Source: Doris montereyensis (lineage: Eukaryota > Mollusca > Gastropoda > Nudibranchia > Dorididae). Taken from it: DNA of 64,000 bases. The position numbers were made by a program, and so were the translations under genes. The stretch is taken from NCBI GenBank assembly GCA_037039925.1, contig JAXRKP010000024.1, positions 578,042 through 642,041 of the forward strand, given 5' to 3'. Shown here in pieces: positions 21,332-33,100 of this stretch. The notes beneath the pieces are model-generated. The model was not told where the DNA came from. It ran no database searches and saw only the letters and a list, made by a program, of their open reading frames with translations. Positions within the stretch are counted from its first letter, which is position 1; every line of letters starts with the position of its first letter.

Positions 21332-23787
21332 TCCGGGCAGTGGACAAGAAAGAACATGTACGGTGAATAGACGATCACGCCCTCCACGAGTCTCCTGCTG
21401 CCTTGCAGGCCGGTCTTGGCTGACCAAAGACTAAGGAAGTTAATCCTGACAGAAAATAACAACTTGCTGCCCTGCATGCAAGTCTTGGGGACTAAAGGCT
21501 AAGGGAGTTAACCCTGACAGAAAATAACAAGACCTGGTAGGGGACCTCAAGGTGGCAGCCCCACCATCTACCTAGGGTACAGTGGGCTAATCCCCTGCTT
21601 ATCCAAAACCAAACTGATGCAGAAAAAAAAATTAGAATATACCCGGCTTGACCTTTCGAAGACGAACTTGAAACGAACACGGACTGTGATTTTTGGAACA
21701 TGGAATGTTAGGGCAATAAATGGAAAAAGAGATAGAATTAGTTGAAGAAATGGTAAAATTCAAAGTAGACATTTTGGTCTTTACAGAAACAAAGAAAAAA
21801 GGACAAGGAATAGAATGTGTAGATCCAAATCATATTTTGATGTTCTCAGGAGTAGATGTCAAAGATAGAGATAGAGCAGGAGAATGCCTCCTAGTGCATA
21901 AATGACAGGAAAAGCTACTAGAAAGTTGGAGATTCATAAACCCACGGCTATTAGAGGTAAATATTAAAGCAAAAGGAAGAGAAATTAAATTATTAATAGC
22001 TTATGGACCACACGAGGACGCAACTAAAGAAGAAAAAGATATCTTCGAAAACGATTTACAAATAGCTGCAGAGAATCTTAAACACAAACAGGAGCTAATG
22101 GTTTTAGGAGATTGATTTAAACGCTAGAGTATGCAACAATGTAGAAACGTCAGGAGGAGTAATAGGTAAAGAAGGAGAGATAACAACTTCTCCAAATAGA
22201 GAGAGACTAATAGATGTTTGCCTAAAGAATAACATGAAAATAGCAAACACCTTTTTTTCCTCATAAAGATATCCACAAATATACAAGAGTGAATGAAAAC
22301 TGGTGTGAAAAGTCAATCATAGACTACATAATAGTTAGCAGCTCCCTTTTTGACAGTACATCGGATGCAAGAGTAAACAGAGGAGCAGCAACATTTAGTG
22401 ATCATCCCCAGTGATTGCCAAAATGAAATTACTGACTGAAGAAAACAAACAGAAAAGGAAAGAGAAGAAAGCTACTAAACTTAAAATAGAGGAACTAAAT
22501 AAACCAGTAGTAAATCAGGTATACCAATCTAAGATAAAAAGATATTTTAATGAAAGGCAGATGGATCTGAATGATAGCACAATAGAAGAAAAGTGGCAGA
22601 TGTATCAATTGTACAGCAGAGATCTGTGATGTGAACCAAATTAAAGGAGATAGGAAAAGAACAGCATGGTGGAATGAAAACGTCAAGACTAATATCAGAG
22701 AAAAGAAGGTTGCCTGGAAGAAATACTTGCAAACAAAGAGACCAGAGGATATGATATATTACGTGAATAAAAGAACTATCGCCAACGAGGAAGTTAGGAA
22801 AGCAAAAGCTGAAACAATGGGAAGAGTTTGGACAAAGACTTCAAGAAAGCTATCAAGGAAATCAAAAGCTGTTCTGGGGAGCAATGAAGAGCAAGACAAA
22901 GACCAAAGCATGCCCAATACGACAAATTAAGAATGCCAAAGGGAAATAATGAAAGAAGACAGCAAAATCATGGAACCACGGAAAAAGCATTTTCACCAAT
23001 TACATAATCAATTAGTAAGAGTACAAGTAATCCAGAGGAGACAGCTGAAGATGGAGATATATAAATGGAAGAAATCCAAACGGCTATAAGAAAAGTGAAA
23101 TCAGGAAAAGCCCCAGGAGCAGATCAATTTTTTCCTGAAATGATTAAAAACCAAGGAGAGAGGCAGACAAACTACTACATGCAATATACCAACAAGCATG
23201 GAAGTCCAAACAGGTGCCAGACGACTGGAAAAAAGAGGAACGGTAGTTACAATACATAGAGAGGATCAACTATGGAATGCTCAAACTATAGAGGGATATC
23301 AATACTTAGCGTTCCAAGAAAAGTATATGCCAGGATACTGGAAATGAGACTAAGGAAAAAAGTAGAGGATTAGATTGAAGAGCATCAGAGTGGATTTAGA
23401 CCAGGAAGAAGTGTACAAGACCACATATTTACAATTAGACAAATAATAGAACAATTCCTTCAGAGAAACATTGACTTGCACCTGTGTTTTATTGACTTAA
23501 AAAAAGCTTTTTGACACTATGAGGAGGGACGAACTATGGCATTCCTTAAAAGAACACAAAGTGGAGCAAAATTTAATAGAAGCCATTAACAGTTTTTACA
23601 ATAAACCAACATGTGCAGTGAGTAGCTGGAAACATATCTGCAGAATTTGATGTAGATATAGGAGTAAGACAGAGTTGTATCCTAAGTCCTCTTTTGTTTA
23701 TCACATTTATGGATTCAGTCGCAAAGGCATCCTCAAAAATGAAGAAAAGGAATGTAGGTATGCGGAAACTCAAACCAGTAAATCTAT
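21332..23787 (+). mobile_element. LINE family A, copy 1: 5' end to middle of reverse transcriptase
   Basis: A non-LTR retrotransposon with an apurinic-type endonuclease and a reverse transcriptase. The endonuclease frame starts near 21712 (VDILVFTETK; the E is the expected metal ligand), followed by a Lys-rich linker (22411-22900) and RT pieces: SGKAPGADQFFPEM at 23100, QSGFRPGRSVQDHIF at 23380 and FIDLKKAF near 23490. Stops and shifts abound. Two 5' monomers lie at 21396-21530. The copy stops abruptly near 23787 where inverted 5' sequence begins. Element ends are taken by comparison with the copy at 37211-40538. Confidence 0.88.
21396..21530 (+). repeat. LINE A 5' monomers, two units
   Basis: Two approximately 68-bp units, each CTGCTGCC-TTGCAGG...GGTCTTGG...CTAAGG(G)AGTTAA-CC-TGACAGAAAATAAC, stand head to tail at the 5' end of the LINE. 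Other copies carry three. Confidence 0.8.
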
Positions 23788-24792
23788 CTAGACTTTTCAC
23801 ACCTATCTTCTTGTAATCTTGTATATTTGTGAACATCTTTATGAGGAAAAAAGATGTTGGCTATTTTCATGTTATTCTTTAGGAAAAAATATATTAGTCT
23901 CTCTCCATTGTTGCCTACTCTAACGTTTAAACCTCCTACACGCATTAGTTCCTGTTTGTGTTTAAGATTCTCTGCAAGCTATTTGTAAATCGTTTTCGAA
24001 GATATCATTTTCTTCTTTAGTTTCGTCTTTGTTTGGTCCATAAGCTATTAATAATTTAATTTCTCGTCCTTTTGGTTTAATATTTACCTCTAATAGCCGT
24101 GGGCTTATAAATTTCCAACTTTTTAGTAGATTTTCATGCCTTTTATGCATTAGGAGGCCTACTTCTGCTCTAGCTCTATCTTTGACTACTCCTGAGAACA
24201 TCAAAATATGATTCGGTCCTACATTTTCTATTTCTTGTCCTTTTATCTTTGTTTCTGTAAAGGCCAAAATATCTACTTTGAATTTTTCCATTTCTTCAAT
24301 TAATTCTAGCCTTTTCCCATTTATTGCACTAACATTCCATGTTCAAAAATCACAGTCTATATTTGTTTCCAAGTTCGTCTTCGAAAGGTCAAGCCGGGTA
24401 TATTCTATTTTTTCTCTGCATCAGTTTGGTTTTGGATAAGCAGGGGATTAGCCCACTGTACCCTAGGTAGATCGTGGGGCTGCCACGTTGAGACCCCTAC
24501 CAGGCCTTGTTATTTTCTGTCATGGTTAACTCCTTAGCCTTTGGTCAGTCAAGATCGGCCTGCAAGGGAGCAGGTTGTTATTTTCTATCAGCAGGTTGTT
24601 TATTTTCTGTCAGGGTTAACTCCCTTAGCCTTTGGTCAGTCAAGATCGGCCTGCAAGGGAGCAGGCTGTTATTTTCTGTCAGGATTAACTCCCTTAGCCT
24701 TTTGTCAGCCGACCTGCCTGCAAGGCAGCAGGGGACTCGTGAAGGGTGGGATCATCTACTCTCCATACATGTGCTTACCTATCACTGCCCGG
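23788..24792 (-). mobile_element. LINE family A, inverted 5' segment
   Basis: This is the reverse complement of the first kilobase of family A: monomers at 24505-24731, then the endonuclease (24291-23962: FKVDILAFTETKIKGQ, LLIAYGPNKDETKEEND). It is sandwiched between two direct-orientation pieces. It could be a twin-priming inversion of one insertion or a later insertion; the boundaries are sharp. Confidence 0.85.
24505..24731 (-). repeat. LINE A 5' monomers, three units plus a partial
   Basis: Three full units contain GTTAACTCC-CTTAGCC and TTTGGTCAG. A 20-bp partial unit (TTGTTATTTTCTATCAGCAGG minus one base) lies between the first and second. Confidence 0.8.
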
Positions 24793-25731
24793 CCATATAT
24801 TTACAATTAGACAAATAATAGATAAAATTCAGTAAGAGAAACATTGACTTGCACCTGTGTTTTATTGACTTAGAAAAGGCAATTTGATACTGTGAGGAGG
24901 GACGAACTATGACATTCCTTAAAAGAACACAATGTAGAGCAAAATTTAATACAAGCCATTAATTATTATTTTTACACTAAACCAACATGTGAAGTGAGGG
25001 TAGCTGGAAACATATCTGCAGAATTTGATGTCGATATAGGAGTAAGACAGGTTTGTATCCTAAGTCCTCTTTTGTTTATCACATTTATGGATTCAGTCGC
25101 TAAAACACAAATTGGGCAGGAAAATTTAGAACAAGTTCAAAGCTACAAAAACCTATGAGTAATGATTAACTCAGAAGAAAAACTAAGAGAAGAAATCAGC
25201 CGGAGAATCAAAAAGGCAAGTGCAATATATAACTATCTAGGAAAGGCACTTGTAGGTAAGCAAGAATTGTCAACAAAAACCAAAATGGCAGTATACAACT
25301 CCTCTATGGCAGCAGAAACCTGGACTGTAGACAATAGAGAATACAGTAGAGTACAGGCAGTTGGAATGAAATATCTAAGAAGAGTAGTAGTGAAAACTAA
25401 AAGAGACAAAATCAGAAACACAACCAAAGCAGATGGCATAAAAACTAAAACAGAAACAAATCAATTGAGATGGTTTGGGCATGTAAACAGAATGAATGAC
25501 AATAGAATAGTTAAATCAGTATACAGTGCTAAAGTCCAAGGTAAAAGACCAATAGGTACACCTCGGAGAAAGTGGGAAGAAGATATAAAAGAGGCATTGA
25601 AGCATAGAAATTTAACTTTTTGGAAGGAAACAGAAAATGCCAGGACAGGGCATCCTGGAGAAAGATCATCTCGGGTATCGGAAGGCATTCACCGAAAGGT
25701 AGAATGAGAAATGATAAAGAAAGAAAGTAAG
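24793..25731 (+). mobile_element. LINE family A, 3' segment
   Basis: It resumes at an RT position already present in copy 1 (TTTACAATTAGACAAATAAT, compare 23431). It lacks about 300 bp that includes the FADD active-site box, then gives 181 open codons with ETWTVDNREYSRVQAVGMKY and RWFGHVNRM, the usual C-terminal module. The 3' end is GATAAAGAAAGAAAG at about 25712-25731. Confidence 0.87.
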
Positions 25732-26329
25732 ATGCGATATGTCAATACAGTCAACATTTTTGTGAAGAATGAATGAATATGGGCAGCCACAAATGAGTAG
25801 ACCTTTTTGTTTTTCAAACTTACTTTTTATCGAAAAAACAAACAAATTTGAGTTCAGAGTCGGATTCCTTGCTTAATTTGGCTATAGTTGGACACTAATA
25901 GTACACGATGCCTCCCTGAATTAACATTTTTTAAAACTTAGATTGATTTTATCATATTCAAATGCTGCCTATTAACATGGGTGTGGCTTTTTGTGAAGAG
26001 TGAAATTAACTTTTACGTAATCAACCTTCATGAAAATAAAATAATAGAATGCAAAACTAGGATCAAGATTGTTATAATAAGCACAAATTACCCTTCTCCC
26101 CTCTTCTTCAATAAAATTGTAAAAAGAACAGGAGCCCTCTGATTTCAAATCAAGAGTGGACTGGACTCACGAGCTCGGGTCTAGGAGTTAATCTACTGAA
26201 AAAATCCCAGTCCTCAGGGCTGGGGTTTGGGTCTAAAGCCAGCAATTTCACCTTGCACAAAGTCTTTTGCTTCAAAGTCATCAAGGAAACTGGAAGGAAA
26301 AGGGCATTCAGCAGAAAAAACATATGAAA
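25732..26329. other. Between two LINEs, nothing recognised
   Basis: No gene or repeat that I can support. Confidence 0.4.
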
Positions 26330-29300
26330 TGTGGAAGCGAAAGCCGAAAGGACATTTCAGCGCTGAGCCCCCTTCTGTCAACTAGAAAACCCCTTATCAT
26401 CGTTTTGTGGAACATCAGAACTATGTGAGGCAGGAAAGTCCAAACAAGTGGTAGCAGAGATGCATAACTACACCATCGCATTATTTAGTCTCAGTCAGGT
26501 AGAATGGCTACAGCCAGGACAAAAAGACTATTCAGCATATACACTTTTGTATATGGGCCATGAAAGGAAGGCATATCTCTTACAGAAGAAATATCGCTTA
26601 TGCTGTCAAAAAAGCCAAAAGAACTCTGATTAGAAAGGAAGTAGACGGCAAGCTTCAGAATACAGAAAAAAGGACATCAAGCTGAACATTGTACAATGTT
26701 TTGCACCAACCAATTAGCATGAGGAAGAAAATTAAGATATTTTTTTTACAGCCGGCTACTAAAAATACTGAACAACCTGAAGGAGAGAGGCGTTACAGTC
26801 CTCATAGGAAATCTCAACGCCAAGGTGGGATCCGACAACAGAGGCTACGGAGATGCGATGGGTACATACATACTTTGAAATATGAATGAGAATGGGGAGC
26901 GATTCGCAGACCTTTGTGGACTGAACAATCTAATCATTGGAGGAAGTGTGTTTTCACACAAGAGGATACACAGCGCAACGTGGATATCACCAGACCACGC
27001 AACAGAAAATCAAATAGACCATAATGTATGCACAGGAAGGAAGTTCAGACGGTCACTAAAGGGCGTTGAGATGAGAAGAAGAGCGGATGTAGCATCAGCC
27101 CACCATCTCCCGATTGCCAAGCTTAGGCTCAGGTTGAAGAGGAACCCCATAGAAACAAAAGCTGGAAGAGAACAATCCAATGTAAGACTTTTGAACCACT
27201 CACATATTATAGTTTTGTTTATCTTAACTTTGAAAAAACATTTCAAGCTTTGCAGGACCTTTGTAGTGAGGAAATAGACATAAACAATGAATAGATGAAA
27301 TCAAGAGAAGCCACCAGGATAACATGTAAATAAATGCTAGGACCAAGAAAAAGTCAGCAGAAGGACTGGGTGACATCAAATACTCATAGGAAAATATAAA
27401 TACGAAGACAGAAGAAAGAGTTAGTCCACCAAAGCAGAACCAAAGCAAGAAAAGCGGCAGCTCACGCAAACTACAATGAGGTTCACAAGGAACTAAGATG
27501 AAGCGTGAAACATGATAAACGAAAGCTAATCGACAGCCTGGCAGAGGAAGCAACAGGATGTAGAAACATGAAAGAACTATACAACACCAAAAAGTAACTG
27601 ACAGGTAAGTTATCCAAACCTGAATGACCCTTCACGGACAAACAAGGAGGAACAACTTAACAGAAGGGGAGAATGCACTGTATTTTGAAGCTCTACTCAA
27701 CAGGCTGTGTCGTCGGTGCCGCATGAAAAACAACAGGGCACCAATCTCTGTGGGGAGCCGCTGAAAGCAGACATCGAAAATTCTGTAGACATGCTTTTGC
27801 CGCTGTTTGAAAAGATCTGGGATAAACGAAAAAGCCGTTTCGGAGGGCTGGAAAGATGGCCACATATTTAAATTACACAGGAAAGGAGATGTGAGCAGCT
27901 GTGACAACTACCGAGACATTGCTCGTCTATGATCCCAGTGAAGGTCTTCAACGGCATATTGCTAGAAGAAGCAGATGGGAGACTCAAAGATCAACAAGCA
28001 GGCTTTATACAAGATAGTTCCTGCACAGATCAGAGTGTCACCCTCCGGATCACCGTCGAACAAATTTTGGAATGGAACACACTACTGTACGTCAATTTTG
28101 TGGATTTTCAAAAAGCCTTCGACAGTTTGTGTTGCGTCGGTGGCCGAGCGGTTAGGCTGTCGGAATGGGGATCATACGGCCCCGAGTTCGAATCTAGCAA
28201 AGCTAGGTCCGACGTTGTGTTCTTTGGCAAGGATTCTTCGCACGCACTTTCCACAATCTAACCATGTGTAAATGAATACAAGCATTAATATGGGATTAAA
28301 AACATGTGTTCTGGTCGGGTGGTGATTATTGTGATGTTTCGTTTCACGCTTTTGAAATCGGGATAAGCTTCGGCTATATGGGTCGTAACGGCCTTGAAGG
28401 AACGTTAGTTTACTTTTCGACAGCTTCCACGACATTATGGTATTCCGACCATGGAACGCCAATTTGATAATGAAGGAGTAATGTGTCAAGTTGGCCATCG
28501 GCTGGGTGATGAGAAGAACTACAGAAGAGAAGAAGAATGGCATTCAGTGGACTTTGTGCGCCCAGCTTAATGACCTGGACTTTGTAGATGACCTCGCCCC
28601 TGCTCTCCCATGCCCAACAGTGGATGCAGGATAAAACCTCAACACTAGATTCCTATGCAGCTAAGCCTGTTCTCCATTAATTCAAAGAAGACCCAATCGC
28701 TGAAAATAAATGGAGTCAATGAAAAATCTGTGACTTTTGACGGACCCCTCTTGGAGAGCTCAACACATTCACAAACTTGGGCAGTGTCATCGATCGGCAA
28801 GGAGGAACAGATGCGGATGTGAAAAATAAGAATCGGGAATGCAAGAGCAGCCTACATGTCGCTCAAAAATATCCGAAAGTCCCGAAAAATCTCCACAAAC
28901 TCAAAAATCTGCCTCTTTAATTAGAACATTAAATCCTTTTATACGGCAGAGAACGACAGCTTCAGACATTCATCAACAGCTGCTTACGAAAAGATCCTCC
29001 GAATATACTGATCTGACACCGTCGGCAACGAGACCTTTGTAAAAGAAGCTCCCAACTTTCGGTCGAGGAAAACAGTACAAAGACTAGATGACGGCGGATA
29101 GGTCACACACTGAGAAAACCTAAACAGAGCACAACTAGACAGGCACTGACCTGGAATCTGCAGGGGAAAAAAACGCGAGGAAGACCAACGAACGCGGTGA
29201 AGGTGTCCGGAGGAAGAAGCAAAGAAGATGGGTACGGCTGGCAGGAGCTAGAAAAGATAGCTCAGTACCGTGAAAAACGGAGGGTACTTGTGGATGATCT

Positions 29301-29340
29301 ATGTCCCAGAAGGGACAGCAAGCATAAGTAAGCACGTGTA
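26330..29340 (+). mobile_element. LINE family B, degraded, interrupted by a SINE
   Basis: The endonuclease begins near 26390 (LIIVLWNIRTM). Its C-terminal part at 26882-27150 reads MNENGERFADLCGLNNLIIG, ATWISPDHATENQIDH and RRRADVASAHHLP; the D..HH end is the expected catalytic region. The RT starts near 27940 (DQQAGFIQDSSCTDQSVTLR, VNFVDFQKAFDS) and is cut at the F-D-S motif by a SINE. The C-terminus near 29270 is a CPRRDSK-type ending. Many stops show it is dead. The family is distinct from A in sequence. Confidence 0.85.
28127..28415 (+). mobile_element. tRNA-derived SINE, family 1, inside LINE B
   Basis: The head is GTCGGTGGCCGAGCGGTTAG and the tail GGCCTTGAAGGAACGTTAG. It is flanked by the direct repeat TTCGACAG (28119-28126 and 28416-28423), a target site duplication within the RT codons for F-D-S. 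This dates the SINE after LINE B. Confidence 0.9.
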
Positions 29341-30022
29341 CTAAATGACATATACTTGACGACTTTTTGATATATTAAAAAAAAACTCTGATAGAAAAAC
29401 GGAATAGAAAAAAATAGAACAGCGTGATGCCTCTCTCAAAAACTATACAAAACAAAGAAAACAGTCAAATTAGAAAAACAAAACAAATCTAATGGAATCA
29501 GTATCATTACGGTCTTTAACACACCCACCCTAAAACTAAACAAATTAGTTCAAACCTAAACATAAACCAGCATCAAGAAGTTACATTTTCTTCCCCAGCT
29601 TTATATTTCCGTCATCTTTGTCGTTTTGTGTTTGAAATTTAAATTATTTTTTTACGAAAATGTACATTGCATTATTGTATCCTATGTTTAAAACACCAAT
29701 AGATGACAACTGCGTCAATAAAGACAGAACAAACACGTATTTAATGTTGTACATCGTATCAAAGAAATTATCGATCGATCCGTGTGCATTACTCCGTTTT
29801 AACCACTTGCGGACAAAACGACACTCGTGGAGGTGGAAATCGAGTACATGTTTATCACAAGAAATTGATAAGACCGATACTTCATTTCCTCTTCCTGACA
29901 ACTGTCAACATAACTCTGCATCATTCGACATTCACTACTAGGACTAGATGCTTTCTTAGTATCTAGACATCCACGAGCAAGCGCCTAATTCGTTTCTGTC
30001 GGCAAGCCTACTTCTATTTAGA
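29341..30022. other. Upstream region of the FAM151-type gene
   Basis: Presumed promoter and leader of the gene starting at 30023. I see no TATA box at a sensible place and no repeat. No feature beyond that is claimed. Confidence 0.35.
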
Positions 30023-30155
30023 ATGAGGCTGCCAAAATCCCCAAACAGTCAAGTCTTTTATTTACCACCTATGCCTCGACAATACAAAAAATACGTGATC
30101 ATTCAAGTGATATTTTTTGTTCTTTTCGTGTACATCTGGTACATATTAAATGGAG
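30023..30155 (+). CDS. FAM151-type gene, exon 1 (signal anchor)
   Basis: Two in-frame ATGs are present (30023 and 30071). The second begins MPRQYKKYVIIQVIFFVLF, with positive charges before the hydrophobic segment, typical of a signal anchor. The donor is GGAG|GTTAGT, phase 1. Which ATG is used is undecided; I chose the upstream one to give the longest product. Confidence 0.8.
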
Positions 30156-33100
30156 GTTAGTAGATTTAAAATAGTTCTAGTTGGTATAGTTGGGTTTGGG
30201 GGTTGGTTGGAGATCAAAGATGGTGAAAGTGTGTGCCAGAATGTGGGAGTGCTTCCCTATATTTATACCTCTGGACTAGATCTATGTTTATGTGTCAATG
30301 TCAGGCAGTCAAGGGTTGGGTTTATTATTTTTCGTTTGACAATATTTTAAGTACTTTTGTCAATAGAAATAGACATAGTGACAAAGACTTACTTTCTGTC
30401 AAGTTGAGTGAGAGTTGTTAAATATATATTTTCTTTCAAAATATTCTTTATTAAGTGTAGAGCAGTGGCTCTTAATTTGGGTTCAATCGAGTCAGTCTCA
30501 GGGGTTCAGCAGAGATCAAGACACACACTGACTATCTCTGTGAGTGTGTGAGTCCATTCCGTTCACCCCACCGAAGGCTTCCATGAATGCACGTAGGAAA
30601 CTTGCAGCATTCAGTTCCTCAAACAATGTTAAGAACCGCTTTTTGTAGAATAATCAAGAGAGAGAGGTTTTTATACTGTGTTTTTTAAGGTAAAAAAAAA
30701 AGATATTTCGATGAAATTTTCGGCTCTTCTTAAGATTTGATGTCTCATTTGTTTCATTTGTATTCCAAGTGAATGCAACTTAAAAATTGCCCATTTGATT
30801 TCAACTTATTATACCAAATAGTATGAGATCTGACTATGATCAGAATAAGGAAGACAGCGTTGGGCCTAGTTTGTTAGGATTCAAACTCAGGATCTCATGA
30901 TCTTGAGTCCGGCAGTCTAATCGCTTGGCCATCGACACTATTTTGCTGAGTACTTTGAAAAAAAGGTTTATATGATAAGCCTTTCTGGTAGGAGTACTGT
31001 AGTCGGACACACTATTCAAATTCCGCTAATGATTGAAATTCAATAATAAGTTGAGGAGTGGGGGAGGGGCTTGTTCAGCCTTTAGGAATTGTGATAAAAA
31101 TTTCTATTGGCCGTAACGACCTTGAAGGAACTTTACTTTGTACTTACTTATATATTTATGTAAATTATTATGCAGATTACATAAAGCTAACAAGTTTCAC
31201 ATGTAGAAATAGGGTCAATTTATAAGCAAACGAAAGTCAGTCACTTTCGATTCAAAGGTTTGTCCCAGTCCGAAATGTTGCACTGACTGTTGTCATTGAC
31301 ATTTGAATGTGTCCAAGCAAACAGTCTATTATCTCAAGTCTCTCATCGTGTCAGAAGAACTGAAACTAGATTCACACAGTCCCAACAATCTGCTTCCACT
31401 GAAAAACAACTTCACAAAAACAGACTTTTTATCCCCACAAAAACCGAGTCCCAACTTTTCTATCTCATTCCTTCCGCTTTTCTTTTGATAAACATGTTGT
31501 TTGTTTACCTTAATGAAACAACTGAATTTGGATATTGTGCAAAAAGTTTTACAAGTTATTTCCCTGTTCATATCCATTACAAGACATGTGCAGATTTTAT
31601 GTGAGAGGAGTTTTAAATTTAGGAAACAAGTGTATGCTTTATTTTGTCTCACCATTATTGTCTGCAAAAGTCAAATAGTAAAGTTTTGACTTATAATGTG
31701 TCTGGATTAAGTAGATAAAGACACACTTTTTACTAGCTATGAATTTTGTATATAATGCTGTAATGAATAATATTATTTTCATTCCCAGGGTTTATACCTA
31801 AATTTTTGTTGCCTAGGATGCCCTTCTTAAATGTTGGCCCTGATGTTGGCAGTTTGGTGTTCTTCAGTGTTGATAGTGATGCCAGCAAGATTAATTGGGC
31901 AAGACGAGCCAACAGTCTTCAAACTGTGAAAGAGGCTATGAAAGGTGAAATGTTTTTGTAAAAGAAATACGAATATACCCTTAGACTATTTGCATCACAA
32001 ATATATTTCATATTTAAAGAAAGCTAAAGTAATACACCTATTAGAAATGAAACCAATTTGTATTATAAGCAATTTATCATCAATTCTCAAGAGGCAAACA
32101 GTTGTATTCATGAATGGTGGATCATGGGTTTTATTCCTGGTTTTGCAAGGCCTAAAATTATTTTCATCGCAAGAATGTTCTCACACATTATAATCTTTAA
32201 ACAGTATCAATTAAAGCTGGCAGCTAACAGCTGTGACAAATTCTCATCCTGTGTAGTGAGGAACCTTGTGTCAAGTATTGAAGTATATAACCTCTTCTAT
32301 GCAGCACTCAAAATGTGGGGTATGTTCTAGCTGTTCAGGAACCTGAAGATCCTTAGGATTATTTTTTTGTTGTAAGTTCAGTAATTTGGGTTTTAGTTTT
32401 TGACTTTCCTGTGAACAACAGCCATAGTTCACAACTGTATATTTACATTGTGTATCTACCTTTCAATACACCATCTTTCTCATTATTGTCCTTTCTTTAC
32501 CAAGTTAAATGGTGCACCGTCATAAGTTTTCTCCCTACCATTACACAGTACTTGGATCTTTTCTTTATACTCTATAGCGGTGTTTTATATTTTATGCAAG
32601 ATAGTTTTTATTTCCTAATGTGTGCTACGTTTATTTTTCCGGGAGGCATTGATTTATTTATTGTTGAACCAAGTGAAGCTGATGATAATAAAACATTTTG
32701 ACAAAACCAAAATTGAATTCTATTTCAGATGAAAAGATTCATATGATAGCAGGTGATGTCATTCTAGAAGGCCAGGGAACGCAGTCTCAATCTCTCAAAC
32801 CTATAATGGCACACCCAGTACATCGAACAAGTGATATAACTCTCAAAGAATGGCTTTATGAAGTTCAGTATGGAACTAAGGGTATAAAACTCCACCTTCA
32901 TTCAAAGGAATCTATCGAGATTTCTCTGCAGATACTCGGTGATTTTCATAAACTGGTAAGAAAATAAAAACAATTATTAGAATTTTTAAAATTTAAATTT
33001 CTTGAACAACTAAATAAGGCTGTCAAACATAGGTAGGCCCATCATTAAACATTGATAGTCACTTGTACCCATCTTACTCTCTTGTACAGTAAGAGTGTGG

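Noticed and set aside
24507..24818. 103-codon plus-strand open frame with repeated SLAFGQSRSACKGAG-type units
   Set aside because: It is the antisense of LINE A 5' monomers; the amino acid repeat reflects the DNA repeat.
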